Part shown: positions 40,436 to 47,674 of the stretch, piece by piece | How positions within the stretch are numbered: the stretch's first letter is position 1 | Layout of the letters: each line of letters opens with the position of its first letter | Assembly: GCF_004766125.1 (NCBI RefSeq) | Contig: NZ_SJSA01000002.1 | Span: 434,001 to 498,000 of the forward strand | Reading direction: 5' to 3' | DNA from: Duncaniella freteri | GTDB taxonomy: Bacteria; Bacteroidota; Bacteroidia; Bacteroidales; Muribaculaceae | DNA: 64,000 nucleotides | Program-made: the position numbers and the translations under genes | The notes under the pieces: generated by a model | The model's input: only the letters and a program-made list of their open reading frames with translations | What the model was told of the DNA's origin: nothing | Databases searched by the model: none

Positions 40436-41226
40436 CACGAAAAGAGAGACAAGAGGCCCGGGCGGAGCGTTACCGAGAGTATGCCGATAATGCCGATAAA
40501 AGAGCAACAGCCGCCTTTAATGCCAGCAGCGCCGCAGTTGAACACATTCCCCTCGGTCAGCCTATTCTCGTGGGACATCATTCAGAACGAGCCCACCGCC
40601 GCGCCCTGGAGCGTTCCAATAGCTCAATGATGCGGAGTGTTCACGAATCCGAGAAAGCGGCTTATTACCGTCAGAAAGCCGAGGCGGTTGAGAATAACGA
40701 TAACATCTACATCGGCGATGATGATGCGGTAGAACGGCTCAAAAAGAAGATTGCTGAATTGACAGCCCTTCAGGAGCAGATGAAAGGAGCCAACAAGATA
40801 GTCCGCGCCAAGAGCATGAGCGATGTCGATAAGATTGATGCTCTTGTTCACCTCGGAATCTCAAGACCAAAGGCAAACAAGATGGTCGGCTCACAAATCA
40901 TCTTCCCCGGCTATATGCTGACAAACAACAATGCCAAAATCAATGCCGCCAAAAAGCAACTTGCAAAAGCGGAGGCTCTGACATCAAAGGAAGATAGAGA
41001 GTACACCATTGATGACATCACAATCGAAGAGTGCTACTCTGAGAACCGTGTCCGCATCTATTTCCCCGGCAAACCCGGAGAGGAGACAAGAACAAAAATG
41101 AAGAGGGGCGGCTTCCACTGGTCAAAAACATTAGGATGTTGGCAGTGCTATATCAATCGCCGGAGCCTTGACCTCATCAAAGAGATAACAAGTCAAACCA
41201 ATAAACCCGATAACAATGGGATATAA
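40432..41226 (+). CDS. DUF3560-like protein
   Basis: This 264-residue protein opens with the charged helical region typical of DUF3560 (TRKERQEARAERYREYADNA), the HIPLGQPILVGHHSERAHRR stretch near residue 39, and a C-terminal GGFHWSKTLGCWQCYINRRSL segment. The family is found in phages and conjugative elements, sometimes inside polyvalent proteins injected with DNA. Its biochemical role is unknown. The C-terminal codons (SQTNKP) coincide with the leader motif that serves the next gene. It is coupled to the 52-residue gene upstream. Confidence 0.8.
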   Translation: MTRKERQEARAERYREYADNADKRATAAFNASSAAVEHIPLGQPILVGHHSERAHRRALERSNSSMMRSVHESEKAAYYRQKAEAVENNDNIYIGDDDAVERLKKKIAELTALQEQMKGANKIVRAKSMSDVDKIDALVHLGISRPKANKMVGSQIIFPGYMLTNNNAKINAAKKQLAKAEALTSKEDREYTIDDITIEECYSENRVRIYFPGKPGEETRTKMKRGGFHWSKTLGCWQCYINRRSLDLIKEITSQTNKPDNNGI

Positions 41227-41554
41227 ACTTCATGTAGCAGAAGAGTATCAGGTGCGTCATAACTCATCCGATGCTTTCAGCAATCGTTCCGCAGAAATCA
41301 ACAGAATGCTTCACGAGAATTGCCCGGATTTAACGTGGATGGGCGAGGATGTGGAGTGCTCTGAACAGCTCAAAGTGCCACGCTCCGATTTGGCTGACCT
41401 CATCGGCAAGATTGTTGCCGATCGCGAAGATTTCGACAAGTGGCTCAAACTCTATGACATCCAAGAGTCCGTCGATGATGTTATTCGAATCATCGCGGGC
41501 TGGATTTCCAAAAGCGACCAACGTAATGATTATGTAGTTCTAACCTGGTACTAA
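41216..41554 (+). CDS. Hypothetical phage protein (112 aa)
   Basis: A 112-residue acidic protein that overlaps the DUF3560 gene by 11 bases. Its start is set by the leader motif at 41190 with an 11-base gap. It begins MGYKLHVAEEYQV and contains a helical centre (DLADLIGKIVADREDFDKW). Several similar leader-linked small genes sit in this accessory cluster. No family recognised. Confidence 0.66.
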   Translation: MGYKLHVAEEYQVRHNSSDAFSNRSAEINRMLHENCPDLTWMGEDVECSEQLKVPRSDLADLIGKIVADREDFDKWLKLYDIQESVDDVIRIIAGWISKSDQRNDYVVLTWY

Positions 41555-41558
41555 GAAG

Positions 41559-41804
41559 ATGACAGTAATAGAGCAACAAATGATGGATGCGGTCATATCA
41601 CTCAACCGCAAAACAAAAGACGCCAACCATATTGATTGGGAGCAGCGTCGATATGAGATAGCAAAAGACATTTATACCCGTTGTCTATCGCACGAAGATG
41701 GCGACGTGAGAGCCTTCTGCAATCGAGAACTTGACATGACAGCCTCCGATTGTGTGAGAGAAGCAGATGCGCTTATCAAAGCACTACAAAAAAAGAGTGA
41801 GTGA
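41559..41804 (+). CDS. Hypothetical phage protein (81 aa)
   Basis: This 81-residue helical protein (VIEQQMMDAVISLNRKTK, HIDWEQRRYEIAKDIY) begins four bases after the previous stop. Its stop overlaps the next start (TGATG). The composition is balanced and soluble. No domain recognised. Confidence 0.62.
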   Translation: MTVIEQQMMDAVISLNRKTKDANHIDWEQRRYEIAKDIYTRCLSHEDGDVRAFCNRELDMTASDCVREADALIKALQKKSE

Positions 41805-42004
41805 TGAATAAAGACTACGCCTATTGTGTCGGCCCCAACTACTTCGGGGGGCCGACACTCTGCGAGAATTGCAAACGGCACATACCTTTCAACACCGAAG
41901 TAAAAGAGACCTTGACATGGACAATGCCCCTTTACGATGAAAAGACCGGCACTTGCCCTCTGCATGAACCTAAAACAGTAGCGACTAACATTAACCCCAA
42001 ATAA
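41804..42004 (+). CDS. Small Cys-containing phage protein (66 aa)
   Basis: From the ATG at 41804 (a GTG one codon earlier is possible), 66 residues with CENCKRHIPF near residue 20 and TCPLHEP near residue 50. Together these could make a C-x-x-C...C-x-x-H zinc site. It starts within the stop of the preceding gene. No family recognised. Confidence 0.62.
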   Translation: MNKDYAYCVGPNYFGGPTLCENCKRHIPFNTEVKETLTWTMPLYDEKTGTCPLHEPKTVATNINPK

Positions 42005-42006
42005 AT

Positions 42007-42186
42007 ATGGATGAAAAAGAATATAACGAGGCGTTAGAAAAGGCCAGAATCTTCTTCCTTGAGAAGTGTGGTGAAATGTCATTAGCCCATTATCGGGCAT
42101 TGACATCCGCTTTCAAAATCGCGTATGAACTTGGACTCGAACACGGCAAAGTTCAGGAGCCCACAAATGGTGAGAGTAATGGCTAA
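42007..42186 (+). CDS. Small hypothetical protein (59 aa)
   Basis: A 59-codon frame from 42007, two bases after the previous stop. It is helical, rich in Glu/Lys and Ala (YNEALEKARIFFLEKCGEM), and ends in TNGESNG. Its end overlaps the next start at 42179. Tight packing and codon use like its neighbours support it. Confidence 0.58.
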   Translation: MDEKEYNEALEKARIFFLEKCGEMSLAHYRALTSAFKIAYELGLEHGKVQEPTNGESNG

Positions 42187-42397
42187 ATTCATCGAAGTAA
42201 AACGAGCCGAGAATCCGGAAGTGTTCCGCTTTGAGTGCGACAAAGAAGATGGCGACATACTCATCAATGTTGATCATATCGTTTCAATCATTCCCAATGG
42301 AGAAACTTGTTTGATAATGCTAAACGGGTACCCCGGAACTGTTCACGCTCAACACTCTACGGCATGGGTGATGGGATTAATTAACGGTAAGCCATGA
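42179..42397 (+). CDS. Hypothetical phage protein (72 aa)
   Basis: I choose the ATG at 42179 (MAKFIEVKR), preceded by a GAGAG stretch, over upstream in-frame starts at 42167 or 42125 that overlap the previous gene heavily. The product is strand-rich with INVDHIVSIIPNGETCLIML in the middle, reminiscent of small beta-barrel regulators such as FlbD, but no family is certain. It overlaps the ASCH gene by ATGA. Confidence 0.6.
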   Translation: MAKFIEVKRAENPEVFRFECDKEDGDILINVDHIVSIIPNGETCLIMLNGYPGTVHAQHSTAWVMGLINGKP

Positions 42398-42963
42398 AAA
42401 AGATAATGTTCAATGACCTATACGGACTCACTGAAGCGGTCTTGAATCGACTCAAGACAAAGACGCGCCGCATTGCTCCCGATAATACGCCGATAGGTAA
42501 TTGGAGCGAGACATTGAAATATTCAAGGTTCCAGATTGGCGAAGTCGTTGCCATAGCACAAAGTTATAAGGATGCTGGCGTCAGATTTCTCCCCGAGGAG
42601 GATGACGAGTTCGGATGCTACGATTTTCCTGCCGAACAAACAAATGGATGGTCTAACAAGATGTTTGTCCGTGCCGACCTTATGCCCCACCATATCCGCA
42701 TCACGAACATTCAGTTAGAGCGTTTGCAGGATATTTCCGATGAGGATTGCATCAAAGAGGGCATCTACAAAGACGAATGCAGAACGCATTTTAATGGCTA
42801 CGCTTTTGAGATAATTAAAGACCAAAATGGATGTGTGATGTCAAAAACGTGGTACAATACACCCCGCAAAGCCTTTGCCGCTCTCATAGATCGAATATCC
42901 CGCAAAGGAACATGGGATAGCAACCCTTATGTGTTTGTCTATGATTTTGAATTAGTAGATTAA
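42394..42963 (+). CDS. ASCH-like (PUA fold) phage protein
   Basis: This 189-residue protein starts MKKIMFNDLYGLTEAVLNRLKTKTRRI, in parts: a short lead, then the K-T-x-T-R-R motif typical of phage ASCH proteins. FQIGEVVAIAQSYKD and a Lys/Met-rich NKMFVRADLMPHHIRITNI follow, with RLQDISDEDCIKEGI near residue 110. ASCH domains bind RNA or modified nucleotides, and some hydrolyse N4-acetylcytidine. Here the exact substrate is unknown. It is translationally coupled to the small gene upstream. Confidence 0.78.
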   Translation: MKKIMFNDLYGLTEAVLNRLKTKTRRIAPDNTPIGNWSETLKYSRFQIGEVVAIAQSYKDAGVRFLPEEDDEFGCYDFPAEQTNGWSNKMFVRADLMPHHIRITNIQLERLQDISDEDCIKEGIYKDECRTHFNGYAFEIIKDQNGCVMSKTWYNTPRKAFAALIDRISRKGTWDSNPYVFVYDFELVD

Positions 42964-43002
42964 GAAAATCATATAAAACCGAACTAATCAAAAAATAAAA
43001 CA

Positions 43003-43359
43003 ATGATGGTACAAAAACAAGTATGGCACCGCCGGACGCGCTATCTCATAGTAACGCAAAATGCTGCCACAGTGCAGTTGGAACTATACAAAGAACCTCA
43101 AGACCCCGATGGTGTTACCGCTTTCATTTGTTGCCTATGGGTAAATGAGGAAGAGCGCAAGCACGGCCACGCCGGGAGGCTCTTAGATAGAGCAGAAGAG
43201 ATTGCCGCCCGGGAGGGGCATAAGAGAGTGCATCTCGAATGGTGTTCACTCGATAGCCCTCAATGGGTACTTGAATGGTATCTCAGAAGAGGTTATGAAG
43301 AGCAAGAGTTTGGCCATAACTCATCATTGCTGGTTAAAGAACTAAATCAAATAAAATGA
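43003..43359 (+). CDS. GNAT-family acetyltransferase-like protein
   Basis: This 118-residue protein has the GNAT core: a beta-bulge strand FICCLWVNEEERKHGHAGRLLDRAEEIA (in parts), where R-x-x-G-x-A/G binds acetyl-CoA, and a later WYLRRGYEEQEF C-terminal segment. It is short, about the minimal GNAT fold. The acceptor could be a protein or a small molecule such as a host defence factor; nothing in the sequence decides this. It overlaps the next gene by ATGA. Confidence 0.78.
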   Translation: MMVQKQVWHRRTRYLIVTQNAATVQLELYKEPQDPDGVTAFICCLWVNEEERKHGHAGRLLDRAEEIAAREGHKRVHLEWCSLDSPQWVLEWYLRRGYEEQEFGHNSSLLVKELNQIK

Positions 43360-43577
43360 AAAAAAGAATCAAAGAAGTGCTTCTCATGCTAAGCCTTGCG
43401 CTAAGTGCAGCGTGGTTGGGAATCTGTATTTTCTATATGGTCAAAGACCATGAGGCATACAGTTCAACAATAGAGTATCGTGGGCATAGTTACATTTATT
43501 TCTATAATCACGGGACAAGTGCGGCAACTCACGATCCCGACTGCCCGTGCCATAAGGAAGATGTAAAAGAGCCATGA
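43356..43577 (+). CDS. Small single-pass membrane protein (73 aa)
   Basis: There is one hydrophobic span (about residues 8-28, VLLMLSLALSAAWLGICIFYM) after a Lys/Arg start. An external domain follows with HSYIYFYNHG and a Cys pair (DPDCPCHKED). The cysteine in LGIC does not fit a lipobox well. Function unknown. It is coupled on both sides by ATGA overlaps. Confidence 0.68.
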   Translation: MKKRIKEVLLMLSLALSAAWLGICIFYMVKDHEAYSSTIEYRGHSYIYFYNHGTSAATHDPDCPCHKEDVKEP

Positions 43578-44029
43578 AACGCTGGACCCCGGAAGAAGAG
43601 AATGAACTGCGAGAGCTTTACGGCACAATGACCGCCGAGGCTCTCGCAGTTCGTTTCGGCACTACCTATCGGGCAATTTATCAGAAGTGCAACAAGATGG
43701 GACTGAAAAAGGATCAGCCGTGCAAAATTCATCTCACACCTCAACAAGAGTTGTGGATGAAGATACACTGGCCGCATATGTCGAATGAGATATGCGCCCT
43801 TATACTCGGTATCAGCCATCGTTCAGTTGTCCGGCAGGCGCGCCGTCTCGGATTGCAAAAGACCGAGCAATTCATGAAAGAGTGCCAGGCACACACCTCA
43901 AAAAGAGCCAAAGAGAGCCACATCAAAAATGGCACATATCCGGCAAAGGGTTATTACTCTCCCAATCTCCAAAAGGGTGAGGCATATCAATTCAAGCCGG
44001 GCCACAAAGTAATCAAAAAACCATTTTAG
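43574..44029 (+). CDS. SANT/Myb-like helix-turn-helix protein
   Basis: The N-terminal 50 residues (RWTPEEENELRELYGTMTAEALAVRFGTTYRAI, in parts) form a SANT/Myb-like or SpoVR-type HTH. A second HTH-like unit follows (IHLTPQQELWMKIHWPHMSNEICALILG). The C-terminus is basic (YYSPNLQKGEAYQFKPGHK). It probably binds DNA, and could regulate phage genes or be a relic of an HNH homing nuclease. Total 151 residues. Confidence 0.65.
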   Translation: MKRWTPEEENELRELYGTMTAEALAVRFGTTYRAIYQKCNKMGLKKDQPCKIHLTPQQELWMKIHWPHMSNEICALILGISHRSVVRQARRLGLQKTEQFMKECQAHTSKRAKESHIKNGTYPAKGYYSPNLQKGEAYQFKPGHKVIKKPF

Positions 44030-44030
44030 C

Positions 44031-44264
44031 ATGATAGAGATAAACGGGGTCAGGTTCTATGATGAGCCGGGGAGTTGCGGTAGTTGCCCATGTCTTAAGA
44101 CGGGAGCAACGCACTTCTCCCCAGGAGGGAAGCGCGGCCTCTGCATAATGTGGAATGAGATGCACCTAAGGACACGCAATATCCCGGCGAGATGTCATAA
44201 ATTATCTAAGAAAGCACTCACTTATCCCGAGGGGAGTAAGCTGACGATAGTTGTAAACATATAA
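44031..44264 (+). CDS. Small Cys-rich phage protein (77 aa)
   Basis: A 77-residue protein with CGSCPCLKTG near residue 16, GLCIMWNE near residue 42 and a later RCHKL: five cysteines and one histidine that could hold zinc or an Fe-S centre. One base separates it from the HTH gene. No family recognised. Confidence 0.64.
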   Translation: MIEINGVRFYDEPGSCGSCPCLKTGATHFSPGGKRGLCIMWNEMHLRTRNIPARCHKLSKKALTYPEGSKLTIVVNI

Positions 44265-44274
44265 ATAAATTGAC

Positions 44275-44499
44275 ATGGCAAGACCAAACGGAAACGGCAT
44301 CATATCTCTCCACGATGATAAGGAAACTAATCACGGGTTCTTCTGCATGAAACTCGTATCATATCTCAACGAAGAGGCAGAGATGGGTACTGATGTCTAC
44401 GAAGAGCTATGGCACGAGCGTTTCGCCCAAGCAAAAGCCGGGAAATGTGCCTATCGCGAAAAGTGTCCTAACTATGCCAAATCAAAACCGCCATTCTGA
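44275..44499 (+). CDS. Small hypothetical phage protein (74 aa)
   Basis: A 74-residue protein with a helical middle (VYEELWHERFAQAKAGKC) and a Cys pair near the end (CAYREKCPNY). Its stop overlaps the next start (TGATG). No family recognised. Confidence 0.62.
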   Translation: MARPNGNGIISLHDDKETNHGFFCMKLVSYLNEEAEMGTDVYEELWHERFAQAKAGKCAYREKCPNYAKSKPPF

Positions 44500-44741
44500 T
44501 GAAAGGGAGAGCAAAGATAATACACCGTCAAGGGAGCGTAGATGTAGCCGTTTGCAGTGTCCCGATGGATGACGCGCCCCGGACTTACAACAACCTCGTG
44601 AAAGCGATGAAAGACCGCGCCAAAAGCGTTTGGGGAGTGAGGTTTGTAGAGACGCCGGACTCTATCACGGCAATCTGGCCACGTTCCGATCGACTGCCCG
44701 ACGGATGGAGCGAGAGCGTGAAGTTTATTCCGGAGGAATAG
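44499..44741 (+). CDS. Small hypothetical phage protein (80 aa)
   Basis: An 80-residue protein with alternating strands and a central helix (MDDAPRTYNNLVKAMKDRAK), ending DGWSESVKFIPEE. It is the last gene of the small-gene cluster before a stronger promoter at 44771. No family recognised. Confidence 0.62.
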   Translation: MKGRAKIIHRQGSVDVAVCSVPMDDAPRTYNNLVKAMKDRAKSVWGVRFVETPDSITAIWPRSDRLPDGWSESVKFIPEE

Positions 44742-44770
44742 TGATTTTTTTGAAAAAAAGTGCTCAAAAA

Positions 44771-44802
44771 TTTGGTTATTCAACAAAAGTTGATTAACTT
44801 TG
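44771..44802 (+). promoter_or_regulatory. Strong phage promoter before a 46-codon gene
   Basis: TTTG at 44771-44774, 20 bases and TAACTTTG at 44795-44802 match the full consensus. The AAAATGG element of the five modules is missing, so it may be regulated differently. Confidence 0.8.
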
Positions 44803-44860
44803 CAGTGTCAATAAGACAAAGAGATAATTAACCCGATTGTTTAACCAAAACCGATTCAAA

Positions 44861-45001
44861 ATGAATGACGAAAAATTCAAATCAAGAATCATCGAGGTAG
44901 TCGCCCTCTTGATAAAGTTCAGAACAATGACTGACAAGAGCGACAAGCGAATCCTCCGAGACTACATCAGAGCAGTAGTTAAAGAGTTGACCTTAGTCTA
45001 A
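44861..45001 (+). CDS. Very small phage protein (46 aa)
   Basis: An ATG at 44861 opens a 46-codon frame ending at a TAA. The product (MNDEKFKSRIIEVVALLIKF to VVKELTLV) is an amphipathic, mostly helical peptide with a basic centre. It stands alone 59 bases after a full-consensus promoter and is followed by a G/C hairpin, which supports expression. No family recognised; it may be a small regulator. Confidence 0.6.
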   Translation: MNDEKFKSRIIEVVALLIKFRTMTDKSDKRILRDYIRAVVKELTLV

Positions 45002-45019
45002 GAGACTCCCCGAAACAAA

Positions 45020-45050
45020 GAACCCTCCCCCGAAAGGGGGAGCGGTTCCC
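45020..45050 (+). promoter_or_regulatory. G/C hairpin between the 46-codon gene and the DUF5053 gene
   Basis: CTCCCCC (45025-45031) pairs with GGGGGAG (45036-45042) around GAAA, and the outer GAACC/GGTTC extends it. A run of seven A follows, not T, so it is more like an mRNA-stabilising or translation-control hairpin than a rightward terminator. Confidence 0.6.
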
Positions 45051-45065
45051 TTAAAAAAATAAACT

Positions 45066-45404
45066 ATGGCAGACGAAGAATTAGTTAAAGAGATTATGGA
45101 GCGTGCTCAATCCGATGAGGGTCAGCGGTTAGCCGATGATGTCCTGGCACGTTTGAAAAATGGAGAGGTTGCCCCGGATAAAGTAGTGGTAGACCTCAAA
45201 AGAGAGGACATTTCAAAAGTGCTGAAAGTGTCCTACATTGCAGAGCGTTTCTTTGGGCGTTCCCGGTCCTGGCTGTGTCATAAACTCAATAATGACATAG
45301 TGAACGGTAAGCGAGAGGGATTTACCATAGAGGAGCGCAAGAAGCTGAAAGCCGCTCTCGATACCATAGCATACGAGATTCAAATTTTGTCGGATAATTT
45401 GTAG
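45066..45404 (+). CDS. DUF5053-like helix-turn-helix phage protein
   Basis: This 112-residue protein has the segment LKVSYIAERFFGRSRSWLCHKLNNDIVNGK, in parts, near residues 57-86. This is typical of DUF5053 proteins of Bacteroides phages and resembles an HTH with the recognition helix around SRSWLCHKL. The N-terminal half is charged and helical. It is read from the strong promoter at 44771 and ends before a good terminator, making a short two-gene unit. Probably a DNA-binding regulator. Confidence 0.78.
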   Translation: MADEELVKEIMERAQSDEGQRLADDVLARLKNGEVAPDKVVVDLKREDISKVLKVSYIAERFFGRSRSWLCHKLNNDIVNGKREGFTIEERKKLKAALDTIAYEIQILSDNL

Positions 45405-45444
45405 TTCCTTTTTTCGTCATTCATCTACATAATCCGACGCCCCG

Positions 45445-45479
45445 GCCCGATTGACCTACAAAGTCAGTCGGGCTTTTTT
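45445..45479 (+). terminator. Rho-independent terminator
   Basis: GCCCGATTGAC (45445-45455) pairs over 11 bases with GTCAGTCGGGC (45463-45473), one wobble. Six T follow. It ends the DUF5053 unit. Confidence 0.92.
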
Positions 45480-45533
45480 AATTCCCTCGATTTCGGGGGA
45501 ATTAAAATTGTAACCAACAATCAATCACCGCCT

Positions 45534-45878
45534 ATGAAAGCGTATATATCAATTCCCATCAGCGGGAGACCGCTCATTGATGCCAAGTGTCAAGCCGAGC
45601 GGATCAAGGCGAAACTGACCGAACATGGCCACGAGTGCATAACCCCCTTTGATGTTTGCCCGGAATCAGGCAAGCCTTATGCCTACTACATGGGCAAAGA
45701 CATTGAGGCTCTGTTAGCCGAAGACATCGACGCCGTTGTGTTCGGCAATGGTTTCCACAACTCCAAAGGCTGTCGGCTGGAGCACGCTGCCGCCGAAATC
45801 TACGGCAAGCGAATAGTCTATCAGTCGTGTTTCTATTTTCTCGATCTCACAACCCTTAAACCAATTCCTATCAAATGA
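45534..45878 (+). CDS. DUF4406 (nucleoside deoxyribosyltransferase-like) protein
   Basis: This 114-residue protein begins KAYISIPISGRPL and has AYYMGKDIEALLAEDIDAVVFGNGFHNSKGCRLEHAAAEIYG (in parts). This is the Rossmann-like pattern of DUF4406, related to nucleoside 2-deoxyribosyltransferases and the TIR/SLOG-like fold. The Glu in RLEHAAA and the Asp before VVF are positions used by the related enzymes. It may process nucleotides or NAD-like molecules. The next gene starts in its stop (ATGA). Confidence 0.82.
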   Translation: MKAYISIPISGRPLIDAKCQAERIKAKLTEHGHECITPFDVCPESGKPYAYYMGKDIEALLAEDIDAVVFGNGFHNSKGCRLEHAAAEIYGKRIVYQSCFYFLDLTTLKPIPIK

Positions 45879-46075
45879 AGAAAAAGTATCGTATCAGGAG
45901 AACCTGCAAATGGGTTCACTCACACAACCGGCATCTGTATTGCCCAACATACTCCGTTCAGGTCCGCACATGGCCGGGACTTTGGATTGATGTAAAACAA
46001 TTCAAGGATGAAGAGGATCCCGACTTTGCCCGGCGTGAGGCAGAGGAACTGTTAGACAAACTCAACGAGAAATAA
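45875..46075 (+). CDS. Small basic phage protein (66 aa)
   Basis: A 66-residue basic protein (KKKYRIRRTCKWVHSHNRHLYC) with strands in the first half and a helical acidic end (ARREAEELLDKLNEK). It is coupled to DUF4406 by ATGA and lies three bases before the epimerase gene. No family recognised. Confidence 0.62.
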   Translation: MKKKYRIRRTCKWVHSHNRHLYCPTYSVQVRTWPGLWIDVKQFKDEEDPDFARREAEELLDKLNEK

Positions 46076-46078
46076 GAC

Positions 46079-46861
46079 ATGAAAGTAATCATCACCGGCG
46101 GCGAGGGCTTTATTGGAAAGGCTCTCGCCGTTGCGCTTAGAAAGCGAGGCATTGAGGTGTGCAGTATCGACCGCCTCAACGGGATTGAGGCCGGTGATTT
46201 TTTCACATCCGCCGACATCTCCGGCGTTGATTGTGTTTATCATCTTGCCGCTCAGACATCCGTTTTCAACGTGAACAAGACCGACATTATCCGCGACAAC
46301 ATTGAGGTGTTCAAAATCGTTTGCGATGCCTGCGCCCGTCGAGGTATAAAGTTAGTCTATGCCTCATCATCGACAGCGGCCGATGGCAACACAACATCCA
46401 TCTACGGCATCAGCAAGCGTTTCAACGAGGACTATGCCCGGTGTTATCATCCGAGAGCAACGGGGGTAAGGTTTCACAACGTGTACGGTCCCCGACCGCG
46501 TCAGGGTACTCTTCTTTGGCACCTGCTCAATCAGGAGCGGGTGAAACTCTACAACATGGGGCGTAACGTGCGACACTTTACCTACATTGATGACATTGTT
46601 GAAAGTCTTGTTTATGCCTATGGGTGTAACCATCAGCTCATCAATGCCGCGAATCCGGAGGAGACAACCACTCTGCATTTCGCTGAATTGGTAAAACAAT
46701 ATAAACCTCTTGAAATAGAAATGATTGCAGAAGAGCGTGATTTTGACCGCAAAGAGCAATCGGTCAACGAGGCGGTTTATACAGTACCTTTGCAATATAC
46801 GCCTGTTGCAGACGGCATAAGGCGCATATTTGAGAGCATGGACTATGAGCAGACGCAGTAA
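46079..46861 (+). CDS. NAD-dependent epimerase/dehydratase (extended SDR)
   Basis: The 260-residue protein has the nucleotide-binding TGGEGFIG at residues 6-13, the YHLAAQTSV segment near residue 56, and the catalytic Y-x-x-x-K as YGISK near residue 107 with an upstream SSST. The VRFHNVYGPRPRQG segment is typical of nucleotide-sugar epimerases such as GalE or the WbpP type. It is somewhat shorter than cellular relatives (about 310). It would supply a nucleotide sugar, perhaps to the glycosyltransferase at 37563. It overlaps the phosphoribosyltransferase start by 17 bases. Confidence 0.88.
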   Translation: MKVIITGGEGFIGKALAVALRKRGIEVCSIDRLNGIEAGDFFTSADISGVDCVYHLAAQTSVFNVNKTDIIRDNIEVFKIVCDACARRGIKLVYASSSTAADGNTTSIYGISKRFNEDYARCYHPRATGVRFHNVYGPRPRQGTLLWHLLNQERVKLYNMGRNVRHFTYIDDIVESLVYAYGCNHQLINAANPEETTTLHFAELVKQYKPLEIEMIAEERDFDRKEQSVNEAVYTVPLQYTPVADGIRRIFESMDYEQTQ

Positions 46862-47402
46862 GATAATACGCATGGATAATTGGGATGTTCCTACCTCTCG
46901 GCCTCGGCTGAAGGGTGGGAATATCCCTCTTTGTGATTTGTCGCCCCGGACTGTCCTGCACCATCTCGGCTCCCTGGTGTATTTCGCCCAGTTCAAGCGT
47001 ACCAAGAGCGGAACGCCATTCAGCGAGATAAAGCACTCGGCCGATACCGCCGCTTTGTTTGCCGAGACAGCCTGCAACTTCATTCAGCGTCTTGTCAACA
47101 ATACGGAAGATTGGTGTATCATCACCACGCCCCGGCGCCGTCATGCAGACGGGTTCCACTTCGCCACTGCGGTATGTGAGCGCATAGCGGACACTCTCGG
47201 CATTCCGTTCTATGCCGATGCCGTTCAGTGTATCAACCGCAACCGCTTGGATCCCGACTTTCATCTGCTCCGGCCCATTGCCGAGCGGCGGGTTATAATC
47301 TACGATGACATCATCACCACTGGCACCACACTGACAGCAACCGCCGAATTGTTGAGCGATCGTGATTTTGTTCTCAACCTCATCGGCATAAATAACCGTT
47401 AA
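46845..47402 (+). CDS. Phosphoribosyltransferase-family protein
   Basis: From the ATG at 46845 the product has 185 residues. The PRPP-binding motif VIIYDDIITTGTTLTAT near residue 150 is intact, including the paired acidic residues and TTGTT loop. CIITTPRRRHADGFHFA near residue 90 is the usual pyrophosphate-loop region. The fold is that of the type I PRTases (ComF or orotate type). The nucleobase is not clear. It is coupled to the epimerase, so both may act in making an unusual nucleotide or sugar nucleotide. Confidence 0.82.
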   Translation: MSRRSKIIRMDNWDVPTSRPRLKGGNIPLCDLSPRTVLHHLGSLVYFAQFKRTKSGTPFSEIKHSADTAALFAETACNFIQRLVNNTEDWCIITTPRRRHADGFHFATAVCERIADTLGIPFYADAVQCINRNRLDPDFHLLRPIAERRVIIYDDIITTGTTLTATAELLSDRDFVLNLIGINNR

Positions 47403-47674
47403 ATCCACTCTCCCGGCTATGAATTTGACCCAATCCCCACCACATTCATACAGCAAAACGGCTTTCACGGGCATATTTCGCGCCTCAAACGGGCTTTTTT
47501 GTATGATTCCTACAAAATTTTTTCGGGGCGGGTTAAAGCCAAAAGACTTTTACAAACATCTGTCAAAGTCAGTGTCAAAGTCTATTGTATCTTCTTTTGA
47601 TTCTCTTTTGATTCATCTGAATGGTACAATAGGAAACAATAGAATAATTAACACCTCATCATATCATCATCACA
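47403..47674. other. Non-coding leader of the late region
   Basis: I see no convincing gene in these 272 bases. Two direct repeats of TGTCAAAGTC lie at 47561 and 47573, and two of TTTTGATTC near 47595 and 47606. These could be sites for a late activator. No full-consensus promoter is found. Confidence 0.5.

Noticed and set aside
46367..47474. Minus-strand frames opposite the epimerase and phosphoribosyltransferase
   Set aside because: Both plus-strand genes have complete catalytic motifs. The opposite frames have none and no promoter.
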